From contig OZ251218.1 in NCBI GenBank assembly GCA_965240365.1, forward strand, positions 682,001 through 746,000: a stretch of DNA of 64,000 bases. The letters run 5' to 3'. Position 1 is the stretch's first letter, and every line of letters begins with the position of its first letter. A program made the translations under genes and the position numbers. This DNA is from G965240365 sp965240365. Its GTDB lineage: Bacteria; Pseudomonadota; Gammaproteobacteria; Eutrophobiales; Eutrophobiaceae. Shown piece after piece: positions 7,766 through 17,868 of this stretch. Below the pieces are notes generated by a model. That model was given only the letters and a program-made list of their open reading frames with translations, was not told where the DNA came from and did not search any database.

Positions 7766-10700
7766 GTGCAGGCGCAAGAAACCGCGACAGGGGTCACGCT
7801 AACCGCCACCGGCAGCCTCAATCTGAGGGGTATGACCAGGGCCGCGCAACCTTTTTATAGAGGTTTAATCACGGCTAATCCCGCCGATAACGCGGGCGGC
7901 TCCACGTTTACGCTGGGCGCAAACCCAAACACCGATTCAGTACAAACGGACTTTTACACCCCCCTCACCAAGCCTGCCGCGAACTTTGTCGTTTCTTCTT
8001 CCGGCACCCGGTTTTTTGCTGGCGACTCAGGCACAGGACCCCGTTTCTTCGGGCCAGGACAACAGCGGCTCGCTGGTTCAGAAGGGCCTTATACACTCGG
8101 GCTGGTCGTGCCGAGCGGCTACACGTCGGGCACTTCCCTGAACTCCACACTGGTGCTGCGAAATCGAACCTTCAGCAGCCTCGGCCTCAGGGCCGGTACC
8201 TATATCTGGCGCTTGCCCAGCGACACCATCACACTGACCGTGCCGGACACAATTGCGCCCACGGTGCGCATCAGGGCAGTCCAGACGGACCATAGCGGCG
8301 CGGCGGATCCCTTCATCGCCACCTTCACCTTTTCCGAACCGGTTACGGGCTTTGACGCGGCCGCTGACATCAGTGTGACCGGCGGCACGGCCGCCGCCCC
8401 GAGGCCACTCGACGCCGATGGCGACAGATATACCGCCCTGATTACGCCCACGGGCGCGGCGGACGTGCTGATCGGCCTCGTTGCCGGAGCGGCGCAAGAC
8501 GCGGCGGGCAATGCCAATGCCGCCACGGCCGCGGCCGACCGGCACAGAGTGCGCTACGGTGTCGCGCCCTCGGTAAGTATCAGCGCCGACAAGACAGCGC
8601 ACAACGGCACGGGCACTTTTACGGCGACCTTCACTTTCAGCGAGACGGTAACCGGCTTTGCGGTTGCCGACATCGGTGTAACCGGCGGCACGGCCAGCAA
8701 CTTTAGCGGCAGCGGCGCCGTCTATACCGCCACCATCACCCCCACCGATGGCAACACCGATGTAGTGCTGAATGTGGCCGCCGGCGTGGCCCAGGGTGTG
8801 ACAGGAAACAACAACACCGCCGCCACTGCCGTGACCGTCGCCGCCGACAGCAGCGCGCCCTCGGTGAGTATCAGCGCCGACAAGACAGCGCACAACGGCA
8901 CAGGCACTTTTACGGCGACCTTTACTTTCAGCGAAGCGGTAACCGGCTTTGTGGTTGCCGACATCGGCGTAACCGGCGGCACGGCCAGCAACTTTAGCGG
9001 CAGCGGCGCCGTCTATACCGCCACCATTACTCCGACCAACAACAGCACCGATGTGACGCTGAACGTGGCCGCTGGCGTGGCCCAGGATGCGGCCGGCAAC
9101 AACAACACCGCCGCCACCGCAGTGACCATCACCGCCGACAGCAGCGCGCCAACGGTGACCATTACCACCGACAAAACAACGCATAACGGCACGGGCACTT
9201 TTACGGCGACCTTTACTTTCAGCGAGACGGTAACCGGCTTTGCGGCCAGTGACATCAGCTTAACCGGCGGCACGGCCAGTAATTTTAGCGGCACGGGCGC
9301 CGCCTATACCGCCACCATTACCCCCACCGATGGCAACACCGATGTAGTGCTGAACGTGGCCGCTGGCGTGGCCCAGGATGCGGCTGGCAATAACAACACC
9401 GTCGCTACCACCTTGACCGTCACCGCCGACAGCAGCGCGCCAACGGTGACGATCACTACCGACAAGACAGCGCACAACGGCACGGGCGCTTTTACGGCGA
9501 CCTTCACTTTCAGCGAGACAGTGACCGGCTTTGCAGCCAGTGACATCAGCTTAACCGGCGGCACGGCCAGCAATTTTAGCGGCAGTGGCGCCGCCTATAC
9601 CGCCACCATTACTCCGACCAACAACAGCACCGATGTGGTGCTGAATGTGGCCGCCGGCGTGGCCCAGGATGCGGCCGGCAACAACAACACCGCCGCTACC
9701 ACCGTGACCGTCACCGCCGACAGCAGCGCGCCAACGGTGACGATCAGCGCCGACAAGACAGCGCACAACGGCACGGGCACTTTTACGGCGACCTTTACTT
9801 TCAGCGAGACGGTAACCGGCTTTGTGGTTGCCGACATCGGCGTGACCGGCGGCACGGCCAGCAATTTTAGCGGCACGGGCGCCGCCTACACCGCCACCAT
9901 TACTCCGACCAACAACAGCACCGATGTGGCGCTGAACGTGGCCGCCGGCGTGGCCCAGGATGCGGCCGGCAACAACAACACCGCCGCTACCACCGTGACC
10001 GTCACCGCCGACAGCAGCGCGCCAACGGTGACGATCAGCGCCGACAAGACAGCGCACAACGGCACGGGCACTTTTACGGCGACCTTTACTTTCAGCGAGA
10101 CGGTAACCGGCTTTGTGGTTGCCGACATCGGCGTGACCGGCGGCACGGCCAGCAATTTTAGCGGCACGGGTGCCGTCTATACCGCCACTATTACTCCGAC
10201 CAACAACAGCACCGATGTGGCGCTGAACGTGGCCGCTGGTGTGGCCCAGGATGCAGCCGGCAACAACAACACCGCCGCCACCGCAGTGACCATCACCGCC
10301 GACAGCAGCGCGCCAACGGTGACGATCAGCACCGACAAGACAGCGCATAACGGCACGGGCACTTTTACGGCGACCTTCACTTTCAGCGAGACGGTAACCG
10401 GCTTTGCGGCCAGTGACATCAGCTTAACCGGCGGCACGGCCAGCAACTTTAGCAGCAGCGGCGCCGTCTATACCGCCACCATCACCCCCACCGATGGCAA
10501 CACCGATGTAGTGCTGAACGTGGCCGCTGGCGTGGTCCAGGATGCGGCGGGAAATAACAACACCGCCGCCACTGCCGTGACCGTCACCGCCGACAGCGGC
10601 GTGCCAACGGTGACCATTACCACCGACAAAACAGTGCATAACGGCACGGGTACCTTCACGGCCACCCTTACCTTCAGCGAGGCAGTGACTGGTTTTGTCC

Positions 10701-13700
10701 TAGGAGATATCGGCGTGACCGGCGGCACGGCCAGCAATTTTAGCGGCAGCGGCGCCGCCTATACCGCCACTATTACTCCGACCAACAACAGCACCGATGT
10801 GACGCTGAATGTGGCCGCTGGCGTGGCCCAGGATGCGGCCGGCAATAACAACACCGCCGCTACCACCGCCGCCGTCGCCGCCGACAGCAGCGCGCCAACG
10901 GTGACCATCACCACCGACAAAACAGCGCATAACGGCACGGGTACCTTCACGGCGACCTTCACTTTCGGCGAGGCAGTGACCGGTTTTGTCCTGGGAGATA
11001 TCGGCGTGACCGGCGGCACGGCCAGCAATTTTAGCGGCACGGGCGCCGCCTATACCGCCACCATTACTCCGACCAACAACAGCACCGATGTGGCGTTGAA
11101 CGTGGCCGCTGGTGTGGCCCAGGATGCGGCCGGCAACAACAACACCGTCGCCACCACCGCCACCGTCACCGCCGACAGCAGCGCGCCAACGGTGACTATT
11201 ACCACCGACAAGACAGCGCATAACGGCACGGGCACTTTTACGGCGACCTTCACTTTCAGTGAGACGGTAACCGGCTTTGTGGTTGCCGACATCGGCGTGA
11301 CCGGCGGCACGGCCAGCAATTTTAGCGGCACGGGCGCCGTCTATACCGCCACTATCACCCCCGCCGATGGCAACACCGATGTGGCGCTGAACGTGGCCGC
11401 CGGCGTGGCCCAGGATGCGGCCGGCAACAACAACACCGCCGCCGCCACCGTGACCGTCACGGCTGACAGCGACCTGCCGGGCGTGACCATCAGCACCGAC
11501 CAGACAGTGCACAACGGCGCCGATCCCTTCACGGCCACTTTCACTTTCAGCGAAGCGGTAACCGGCTTTGTGGTTGCCGACATCGGTGTGACCGGTGGCA
11601 CGGCCAGCAATTTCAGCGGTAGCGGCGCCGTCTATACTGCCACCATCACCCCCGCCGATGGCAACACCAATGCGGTGCTGACCGTGGCCCAGGGTGTGGC
11701 CACCGACACGGCGGATAACGGCAATCTGGCAGCCATCCCGGTGACCGTCAGGGCCGACAATATCAAGCCGGTGGTCAACATCGACGCGCCCTCCGCCCAC
11801 AACGGCCGCGCCTTCAAGGTCACCTTCACTTTCAGCGAGCCGGTCACGGGCTTTACGGCGGCCGGCCTCAATATCACGGGCGTCGCCGCCACGGCCCCGA
11901 TGGTCAGTGACACCACCAAAATGGTCTATCGCGCGGAAATCACGCCCGCGGGCGCGGCGGCCGCGCAGATTGGCCTCGCCGCCGGGGCGGCGCGGGACGC
12001 GGCGGGCAATGCCAATGCCGCCACGGCCGGGCTCAGCGTGCCCTATGACCCCGCGCCCACGGTCAATATTACGGCCACGCGGGCCACCCATGCCGGCAAG
12101 ACCAATCCCTTCAGCGCCATCTTCACCTTTTCCGAGCCGGTCACGGGCTTCAGCGCGGCCGGTATCCATATTACGGGCGGCGCGGCCGCCGCCCCGCCGC
12201 CCGGCGATGCCGCGGGCCGCGTCTATACCGCGCAAATTACGCCGGCGGGCGCGGTCGATATCTCAATCGGCCTCAACGCCGGCGCGGTGCGGGATACGGC
12301 CGGCAATCCGATCGCGGCCACGGCCGAGCGGCTTAACATCCGCTATGACGCCGCGCCCACGGTGCGGATTGAGGCCCCCGCGAGCCATGACGGCAGCACC
12401 CCTTTTAACGTGAGCTTCATCTTCTCCGAACCCGTGCGCGGATTTGGCCCGGCCGGTATCCGGCTTGCCAACGGCGCGCTCGGCGCCCTCGACGGCCGTG
12501 GCGCCCGTTACCGCGCCACCCTGACACCCACCACGGGCGCGGCGATTACGCTGGAGGTCGCCGCCAATGCCGCGCAAGATACCGCCGGCAACGGCAATCC
12601 GGCCGCAACGCGCATGATTGAGAGCCGGGTCGTCGCCCGCACCCGCGAGATCGCGGGTCACCTGATGCTGAGCCGGGCGCAACAACTTCTGAACCACGCG
12701 CCGGAACTCGGCGCCCTGCTCGAACCGGCCTCGGGCCGCCCGGCCAGGCTGAGCCTGAACGGCGGCTGGGATAACCTCGACTGGGCCTTTGGCGTCTCGC
12801 TGTCCGAATGGCGGGCTAAAACCCGCGAAGGCGGGCGCGAGTGGGCGCTGGGCGCGGCCAACCAGGCCCTTGACCTGAGCTTGAACCCGGCGCAACAAAG
12901 CCTGAAACAGAAGCTGTTGCGGGCATTCCATGAGATCCAGGCGGTCTTGCAGACCGAGGCAACGGCCAATACCGAGACCAAAACCGGGGCGGCCGGGCCC
13001 CCTGCGCTAAGCGATCTGCCGGATTTGGGGCAGGGCGGGGACGAACCCGGCGAGGCTGTTCCGCGCGCGGGCGAGTGGGACTTATGGACTCAATGGTATG
13101 GCGCCGAACTCAAGACCGGCCGGGTCGATTCGGCCCTGGTGGTGGGTTATGCCGGCCTGCATTACTTCCTTGGAGACGAACTGCTTGTTGGCCTCATGGC
13201 GCAGACCGACTGGGCCGAGAGCGAGGTTCATAAACCCTGGCGGGGCGGCGCCAAAGGCCGGGGCTGGATGCTCGGCCCCTATTCGGCCGGGCGGCTCTTG
13301 CCGGAGCAGGCCTTGTTTTACGAGTTGCGGCTGGCCTATGGTCAATCCAGTAACGACATCTCGCCGCTCGGAACTTACACCGATGCGTTCACCGCCTCGC
13401 GCTGGCTGGCCTCGGCCAAACTCAGCGGGCGCTATGAACTTGAAGCGCCAAGTCTCAGGCTGCGGCCGGCCGTGAGTCTGACCTGGTTTGAAGAACGCAG
13501 CCGCGCCTACGACGACCGGCTGGGCAACCGCATCGCCGGGCAGACCGTCTCCCTGGGTGAATTGCGCTTCGGCTCCGGGCTTGAATACAGCCTGCCAGTC
13601 GGGGCCGACCGGCAACTGGCGTTGGCAGCCGGACTTACCGGGGTCTGGAACTTTGCGCTGGAACATGGCGCCTTGAGTGCCTGGGCCGGGGCCGGCGGCA

Positions 13701-13858
13701 CGGAGCAACTGCGCGCGCGGCTGAACCTGGGTCTGCGCTCAACCAATACGGCGACCGGCCTGCAACTGGCCGTGGGTCTCTTTTATGACGGCATCGGGGT
13801 CTCGGACTATGAATCCTGGGGCGGCGGGATTAAATTCAAGCTGCCGTTGGGGTTTTGA
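7766..13858 (+). CDS. Giant Ig-repeat autotransporter adhesin (phase-variable start)
   Basis: This is a surface protein of at least 2030 residues. GTG 7766 is only the first in-frame start codon; the frame stays open upstream and encodes a signal peptide at about 7673-7756 (core LGAGLLALCLALF, cleavage after GPARA). True translation therefore probably starts at ATG 7501 when the 8-bp repeat number fits. About 15 bacterial Ig-like domains follow; domains 2-12 are almost identical 97-residue units (for example TADSSAPTVTI, HNGTGTFTATFTFSE, AAGVAQDAAGNNN). The last roughly 280 residues form an autotransporter-type beta-barrel ending in LPLGF, with the terminal phenylalanine typical of outer-membrane proteins. 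The likely role is adhesion. As assembled the gene reads OFF. Confidence 0.85.
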   Translation: MQAQETATGVTLTATGSLNLRGMTRAAQPFYRGLITANPADNAGGSTFTLGANPNTDSVQTDFYTPLTKPAANFVVSSSGTRFFAGDSGTGPRFFGPGQQRLAGSEGPYTLGLVVPSGYTSGTSLNSTLVLRNRTFSSLGLRAGTYIWRLPSDTITLTVPDTIAPTVRIRAVQTDHSGAADPFIATFTFSEPVTGFDAAADISVTGGTAAAPRPLDADGDRYTALITPTGAADVLIGLVAGAAQDAAGNANAATAAADRHRVRYGVAPSVSISADKTAHNGTGTFTATFTFSETVTGFAVADIGVTGGTASNFSGSGAVYTATITPTDGNTDVVLNVAAGVAQGVTGNNNTAATAVTVAADSSAPSVSISADKTAHNGTGTFTATFTFSEAVTGFVVADIGVTGGTASNFSGSGAVYTATITPTNNSTDVTLNVAAGVAQDAAGNNNTAATAVTITADSSAPTVTITTDKTTHNGTGTFTATFTFSETVTGFAASDISLTGGTASNFSGTGAAYTATITPTDGNTDVVLNVAAGVAQDAAGNNNTVATTLTVTADSSAPTVTITTDKTAHNGTGAFTATFTFSETVTGFAASDISLTGGTASNFSGSGAAYTATITPTNNSTDVVLNVAAGVAQDAAGNNNTAATTVTVTADSSAPTVTISADKTAHNGTGTFTATFTFSETVTGFVVADIGVTGGTASNFSGTGAAYTATITPTNNSTDVALNVAAGVAQDAAGNNNTAATTVTVTADSSAPTVTISADKTAHNGTGTFTATFTFSETVTGFVVADIGVTGGTASNFSGTGAVYTATITPTNNSTDVALNVAAGVAQDAAGNNNTAATAVTITADSSAPTVTISTDKTAHNGTGTFTATFTFSETVTGFAASDISLTGGTASNFSSSGAVYTATITPTDGNTDVVLNVAAGVVQDAAGNNNTAATAVTVTADSGVPTVTITTDKTVHNGTGTFTATLTFSEAVTGFVLGDIGVTGGTASNFSGSGAAYTATITPTNNSTDVTLNVAAGVAQDAAGNNNTAATTAAVAADSSAPTVTITTDKTAHNGTGTFTATFTFGEAVTGFVLGDIGVTGGTASNFSGTGAAYTATITPTNNSTDVALNVAAGVAQDAAGNNNTVATTATVTADSSAPTVTITTDKTAHNGTGTFTATFTFSETVTGFVVADIGVTGGTASNFSGTGAVYTATITPADGNTDVALNVAAGVAQDAAGNNNTAAATVTVTADSDLPGVTISTDQTVHNGADPFTATFTFSEAVTGFVVADIGVTGGTASNFSGSGAVYTATITPADGNTNAVLTVAQGVATDTADNGNLAAIPVTVRADNIKPVVNIDAPSAHNGRAFKVTFTFSEPVTGFTAAGLNITGVAATAPMVSDTTKMVYRAEITPAGAAAAQIGLAAGAARDAAGNANAATAGLSVPYDPAPTVNITATRATHAGKTNPFSAIFTFSEPVTGFSAAGIHITGGAAAAPPPGDAAGRVYTAQITPAGAVDISIGLNAGAVRDTAGNPIAATAERLNIRYDAAPTVRIEAPASHDGSTPFNVSFIFSEPVRGFGPAGIRLANGALGALDGRGARYRATLTPTTGAAITLEVAANAAQDTAGNGNPAATRMIESRVVARTREIAGHLMLSRAQQLLNHAPELGALLEPASGRPARLSLNGGWDNLDWAFGVSLSEWRAKTREGGREWALGAANQALDLSLNPAQQSLKQKLLRAFHEIQAVLQTEATANTETKTGAAGPPALSDLPDLGQGGDEPGEAVPRAGEWDLWTQWYGAELKTGRVDSALVVGYAGLHYFLGDELLVGLMAQTDWAESEVHKPWRGGAKGRGWMLGPYSAGRLLPEQALFYELRLAYGQSSNDISPLGTYTDAFTASRWLASAKLSGRYELEAPSLRLRPAVSLTWFEERSRAYDDRLGNRIAGQTVSLGELRFGSGLEYSLPVGADRQLALAAGLTGVWNFALEHGALSAWAGAGGTEQLRARLNLGLRSTNTATGLQLAVGLFYDGIGVSDYESWGGGIKFKLPLGF
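8564..11764 (+). repeat. 291-bp tandem repeats coding for Ig-like domains (about 11 copies)
   Basis: Eleven in-frame units of 291 bp follow one another and encode nearly identical 97-residue Ig-like domains. Variation is confined to a few cassettes, such as VVADIGV against AASDISL and TPTDGNTD against TPTNNSTD. These occur in mixed combinations, as expected from recombination or gene conversion. More diverged copies flank the array on both sides. Confidence 0.95.
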
Positions 13859-13909
13859 GTTCGGTTATGGCCTGCAGGGTTTCTGCTTTGAGCGGGCGCC
13901 AGTCGCCGC

Positions 13910-14022
13910 CGTCATTTATGGACAGAAGTCTGGTATGCGGCGACCTGCCTGCGCCCTGGAAAACAATCCGCAGATTACGCAGAGTCATTCCCCCTGCCTG
14001 CTGCAGGCAGGGGGAATGACAT
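13910..14022. repeat. Composite palindromic repeat
   Basis: The gap before rapA holds a TTTATGGACAG... segment shared with the arrays at 54563 and 54903. It also holds an ATCCGCAGATTACGCAGAG motif shared with 27945 and 32130, and a CTGCCTGCTGCAGGCAG palindrome placed inside an ATTCCC...GGGAAT stem. Confidence 0.7.
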
Positions 14023-14160
14023 CATAAAGCCCCCCCGGATCAAAGGCGGTTGAATACCCGCCCGCGCCTGCTAAAATTCGGCCTTTTTTGCGTTGCGGAA
14101 ATCCTGAACCCCCGTGGCAAGCTGCCCGGCGTTTCCCAAACGCATTCATTGGGTGAACGT

Positions 14161-16974
14161 GTGTCAGAATATGTTATCGGCCAGCGCTGGGTAAGCCAGC
14201 CCGAGGCCAGCCTGGGGCTGGGTATTATCATTGATATTCAGGGGCGGCAACTCAAAATCCGTTTTCCGGCCGTGGGCGAGGAGCGGCTCTATGCGGCCCA
14301 CAGCGCGCCGCTGACCCGCATTGAGTATAAACCCGGCGAGACCATCCGCACCGCTGACGAGCGGTATCTGAAGGTGCTCGAAGTCGAGGCCGATCAGGGC
14401 TGCCTGCGCTACATCGCCAAAGACGAGGCCGGCAATGTAGAGCGGGTCGATGAAGCCGATCTGAACAGCTTTGTCGAGTTCAACACCCCCGAGCAGCGCC
14501 TGCTCAGCGGCCAGCTCGACCATGACCGCGCCTACCGCCTGCGCTGCGAAACCCTGGCGCAATATCATCGCCTGCAACAATCGCCGGCGCGGGGGCTGCT
14601 CGGCTCACGCACCAGCCTGCTGCCGCATCAGACCTATATCGCGCGCGAAGTGGCCGGCCGCTTTGCCCCGAGGGTGCTTTTGGCCGATGAAGTCGGCCTC
14701 GGCAAAACCATCGAGGCCGGGATGATCCTGCATTACCAACTGCTCTCGGGCCTGGCCGAGCGGGTCCTGATCGTCGTGCCGGAGACCTTGACCCATCAAT
14801 GGTTGGTTGAAATGCTGCGGCGTTTTAACCTGCGCTTTGCGCTGTTTAACGCGGAACGGCTGTACGGTTTGCGCGCCGGGCCGGGCAATCCGTTTGAGAG
14901 CGAGCAACTGATTATCTGCAGCCTGAGCGAACTCACCGCCGACCCGGGCGTGTTTCACGCGGCCTTGAGCGCCGCCTGGGATTTGCTGGTGGTGGATGAG
15001 GCCCATCATCTGCATTATGCGGAAGGCGAGGCCGGCCATGATTATGACTGTATTCGCGCGCTCTCGGAACGATGCCCCGGCCTGTTGTTGCTGACGGGCA
15101 CGCCCGGACAGATTGGCGTGGCCGGCCACTTTGCCCGCTTGCGCCTGCTGGATCCCGCCCGTTTTTATGACCCGGATGTGTTCCTTGAAGAAGAGCGGGG
15201 CTATAAGGCGCTGAACGAGACCGTCAGCGTCCTCCTGGACCGGCCGGAGGCGGCGCTGACGGATGCCATGCTGGCGCAATTAAAACGCTATCTTGACGAT
15301 GAAGCGCCCGCGAGCCCCACCCCCGATCCACAGGAGCGCATGGCCATTGTCGATAAACTGCTGGATCGACACGGCACCGGGCGCGTGTTTCTGCGCAATA
15401 CCCGGGCCGCGATCAAGGGTTTCCCCGAGCGCAGGCTGATCGCCTGCCCACTGCCCATGCCGGAATTATACGCGGCGCTCAGCGGGCCGCAGACCCTGTT
15501 TCCCGAGATGAAAATCGAGGATGAGAGTTGGCTGCAAGAGGATCCGCGCGTGGCCTGGCTGATTGATTTCCTCAATGAATTGAGGCCGGCCAAGGTGCTC
15601 CTGATCTGCGCCTGGGCCCGCACCGCGCGCGCCCTGGAACATCATCTGCGGTTCCGGGCCGGGCTCCGCAGCACGGTCTTCCATGAAGGGCTGAGCATCA
15701 TCGAGCGGGACCGGGCGGCCGCCTATTTCGCCGAGCATGAGGGCGGCGCGCAGTTACTGGTTTGCTCCGAGATCGGCAGTGAGGGGCGTAATTTTCAGTT
15801 TGCGCATCACCTGGTGCTGTTTGACCTGCCGCTAAACCCGGATTTGCTGGAACAGCGTATCGGCCGGCTGGATCGCATCGGCCAGACCGAGACCGTCCAT
15901 ATTCATGTCCCCTGCCTCAAGGGTTCGGCCCAGCAGGTCTTGTTTGACTGGTATCACCGGGGGCTGAACCTGTTTGCCGAAAGCTGTGCCGCGGCCTATG
16001 ACATCTATGAAAAATTTGCCGAACCGCTGGAGGCCGCGCTGGCCGCGCCCGGGACCGACATCAGCGCGTTGCTTGAAGCCACGGCCCGGCATACCGCCGA
16101 GGTTAAAGAAGCGCTCAAGGCCGGCCGGGACCGGCTGGTGGAACTCAATTCCTGCCGCAAGGCGCCGGCCGAACAGATCATCGCGGCGATCCGCGAGGCC
16201 GAGGCCCCGGCGCAATTAATGGCCTACATGGAACAGATGTTTTCGGTCTTTGGCATCTCTCATGAAGAGCATTCAGCCAACAGTTGGATACTGCACCCCG
16301 ACGAACACGGCGGCGGCGATTATTTTCCGGGGATCGGCAGCGAAAGCACGACCGTGACCTTCGACCGGAACAGGGCATTGAGCCGCGAAGACTTCGGCTT
16401 TCTGAGCTGGGAACATCCGCTGGTATCCGACGCCATGGACATGGTGCTCGGCAGCGAGACCGGCAACGCCAATATCGCCACCATACAAATGAACGGCATC
16501 GCGCCCGGCACGATACTGCTCGAAACCTATGCCACGATCAGCGCGATCGCGCCCAAGCGGCTGCGGCTGGGGCGCTATCTGCCGCTGACCCCGCTCAGGA
16601 CGCTGATCAGCCGCGACCAGAAAGACTACGCAAAGATCTTGCCGCACCAAACGCTGAACGAACTCTGCCAGAAGGTTGATCGGCAGACCGCGCATGCCGT
16701 TATCAATCAAATCAAGGGCGAGATCGAAACCATGATCGACTTTGCCAGGCGCACCAATGAAGCCAGACTGCCCGGCCTCAAACAGGCCGCCGCAGAGCGC
16801 GCCGAGACCCTGCTCGGCGCGGAGATAAAGCGGCTCCGGCAACTGCAAAAAAAGAACAGCCTGATAAGAAAAGAAGAGATCGACCATCTCGAAGCGGAAT
16901 TGGACGCCTGCGCCGGCGCCATCAACGACGCGGGCTGTGAATTACAGGCGTTGCGGCTGGTTATTGCGCAGTAA
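14161..16974 (+). CDS. rapA: RNA polymerase-associated SWI2/SNF2 ATPase RapA
   Basis: RapA (HepA) binds RNA polymerase and uses ATP hydrolysis to recycle it after transcription. The protein follows E. coli RapA along its length. Tudor-like N-terminal domains start at YVIGQRW. The helicase core has LLADEVGLGKT (Walker A), VVDEAHHLHY (DEAH box) and LLLTGTPGQ. The second lobe has FHEGLSIIERDRAAAYF, CSEIGSEGRNFQFAHHLV and EQRIGRLDRIGQ. GTG 14161 is chosen because family homology begins at SEYVIGQRW; the frame is open from 14050, but the extra 37 residues have no counterpart. It stands alone. Confidence 0.95.
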   Translation: MSEYVIGQRWVSQPEASLGLGIIIDIQGRQLKIRFPAVGEERLYAAHSAPLTRIEYKPGETIRTADERYLKVLEVEADQGCLRYIAKDEAGNVERVDEADLNSFVEFNTPEQRLLSGQLDHDRAYRLRCETLAQYHRLQQSPARGLLGSRTSLLPHQTYIAREVAGRFAPRVLLADEVGLGKTIEAGMILHYQLLSGLAERVLIVVPETLTHQWLVEMLRRFNLRFALFNAERLYGLRAGPGNPFESEQLIICSLSELTADPGVFHAALSAAWDLLVVDEAHHLHYAEGEAGHDYDCIRALSERCPGLLLLTGTPGQIGVAGHFARLRLLDPARFYDPDVFLEEERGYKALNETVSVLLDRPEAALTDAMLAQLKRYLDDEAPASPTPDPQERMAIVDKLLDRHGTGRVFLRNTRAAIKGFPERRLIACPLPMPELYAALSGPQTLFPEMKIEDESWLQEDPRVAWLIDFLNELRPAKVLLICAWARTARALEHHLRFRAGLRSTVFHEGLSIIERDRAAAYFAEHEGGAQLLVCSEIGSEGRNFQFAHHLVLFDLPLNPDLLEQRIGRLDRIGQTETVHIHVPCLKGSAQQVLFDWYHRGLNLFAESCAAAYDIYEKFAEPLEAALAAPGTDISALLEATARHTAEVKEALKAGRDRLVELNSCRKAPAEQIIAAIREAEAPAQLMAYMEQMFSVFGISHEEHSANSWILHPDEHGGGDYFPGIGSESTTVTFDRNRALSREDFGFLSWEHPLVSDAMDMVLGSETGNANIATIQMNGIAPGTILLETYATISAIAPKRLRLGRYLPLTPLRTLISRDQKDYAKILPHQTLNELCQKVDRQTAHAVINQIKGEIETMIDFARRTNEARLPGLKQAAAERAETLLGAEIKRLRQLQKKNSLIRKEEIDHLEAELDACAGAINDAGCELQALRLVIAQ

Positions 16975-17049
16975 TTACGGAGATTCATGTCTGTTTGGCG
17001 CCCTTAAATTGGCGCTGTCCGGCTGTCCGCCGACAAGCCTGATTTGTGG

Positions 17050-17089
17050 TTTGATTGCTATACGGTAATATGCGGGTCCATCAATCAAA
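17050..17089 (+). promoter_or_regulatory. Operator-like inverted repeat upstream of fitA
   Basis: A perfect 8-bp inverted repeat (TTTGATTG at 17050-17057, CAATCAAA at 17082-17089) flanks an AT-rich stretch that may contain the -10 region. It ends 14 bases before the fitA ATG. Ribbon-helix-helix antitoxins of this type bind such repeats with their toxin to repress their own operon, so this is a plausible autoregulatory site. Confidence 0.55.
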
Positions 17090-17103
17090 TTAAGGATGTG
17101 AAT

Positions 17104-17358
17104 ATGCCTTCGATTACTGTCAGGAATGTGCCGGACGAAGTGCACCGCGCCCTGCGGCTTCGGGCCGCGCGGCATGGTCGCAGCGCGGCAGCGGAGATTC
17201 GCGCTATTCTGGAACAGGCCCTGAAACCGGAAGGACGGGTAAAACTGGGTTCCTTACTGGCCGATATCGGCCGCAAGATTCAGCTAAGCGATGAGGATTT
17301 TGCGGTCTTTGAACAGGCACGTGACAAGACACCGGTTAAGCCGCCCGGCTTTGAATGA
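17104..17358 (+). CDS. FitA-like ribbon-helix-helix antitoxin
   Basis: This 84-residue protein is the antitoxin of a FitAB/VapBC-type type II system. The N-terminus (MPSITVRNVPDEVHRALRLR, then RSAAAEIRAILEQAL) is a ribbon-helix-helix DNA-binding fold typical of FitA. The C-terminus would wrap the PIN toxin. ATG 17104 is preferred over the open frame from 17044 because an AAGGATG element precedes it and homology begins there. It overlaps the toxin gene by 4 bases. Confidence 0.85.
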   Translation: MPSITVRNVPDEVHRALRLRAARHGRSAAAEIRAILEQALKPEGRVKLGSLLADIGRKIQLSDEDFAVFEQARDKTPVKPPGFE

Positions 17359-17777
17359 TCTTGCTGGATACCAATGTCGTCTCTGAGCCATTGCGCCCCG
17401 TGCCGGAGCCTCGGGTTGTCAAATGGATTGATGCGCAGCCGCTGGAAACCCTGTATCTGTCCGCCATCACCGTGGCTGAATTGCGTTCAGGCGTGGCAAG
17501 CTTGCCGGCTGGGAAACGGCGTATCGGATTACATGACAATCTGGAAAAGCAGGTTCTGCCTCTGTTTTCCGGTCGTGTCCGACCATTTGATCTGAACTGT
17601 ACGCTTGCTTATGCAAAACTCATAGCCGAGGCGCGATTAAGAGGATTGGCCATTGCCCCCGCCGATGGGTATATCGCAGCCGTTGCCATGACCAACGGGT
17701 TTAGTATCGCGACCCGGGATGTCAGCCCATTCAGGGCCGCCGGTATTAATATGATCAATCCCTGGCAAACGCTCTAA
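17355..17777 (+). CDS. FitB/VapC-like PIN-domain ribonuclease toxin
   Basis: This 140-residue PIN-domain toxin is expected to cleave RNA when freed from its antitoxin. It starts with ILLDTNVVSE, which carries the first metal-binding aspartate. TVAELRSG carries the conserved glutamate, and APADGYIAAVA and ATRDVSPF carry the C-terminal acidic residues. All four acidic positions look intact, so the toxin is probably active. The start overlaps the antitoxin stop (ATGA), implying coupled translation. Confidence 0.88.
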   Translation: MILLDTNVVSEPLRPVPEPRVVKWIDAQPLETLYLSAITVAELRSGVASLPAGKRRIGLHDNLEKQVLPLFSGRVRPFDLNCTLAYAKLIAEARLRGLAIAPADGYIAAVAMTNGFSIATRDVSPFRAAGINMINPWQTL

Positions 17778-17868
17778 AAATCAAGGAACTGTAAATTGAT
17801 CGAAATTTCGCTAACCCTCTAAAACCACTCGCGGTTGCAGGATATATTCCCGCGCTTCCGTGATAACC

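Noticed and set aside
8078..13700. Many long minus-strand frames opposite the Ig-repeat autotransporter
   Set aside because: They repeat with the same 291-bp period and have low-complexity composition; they are shadows of the high-GC coding strand.
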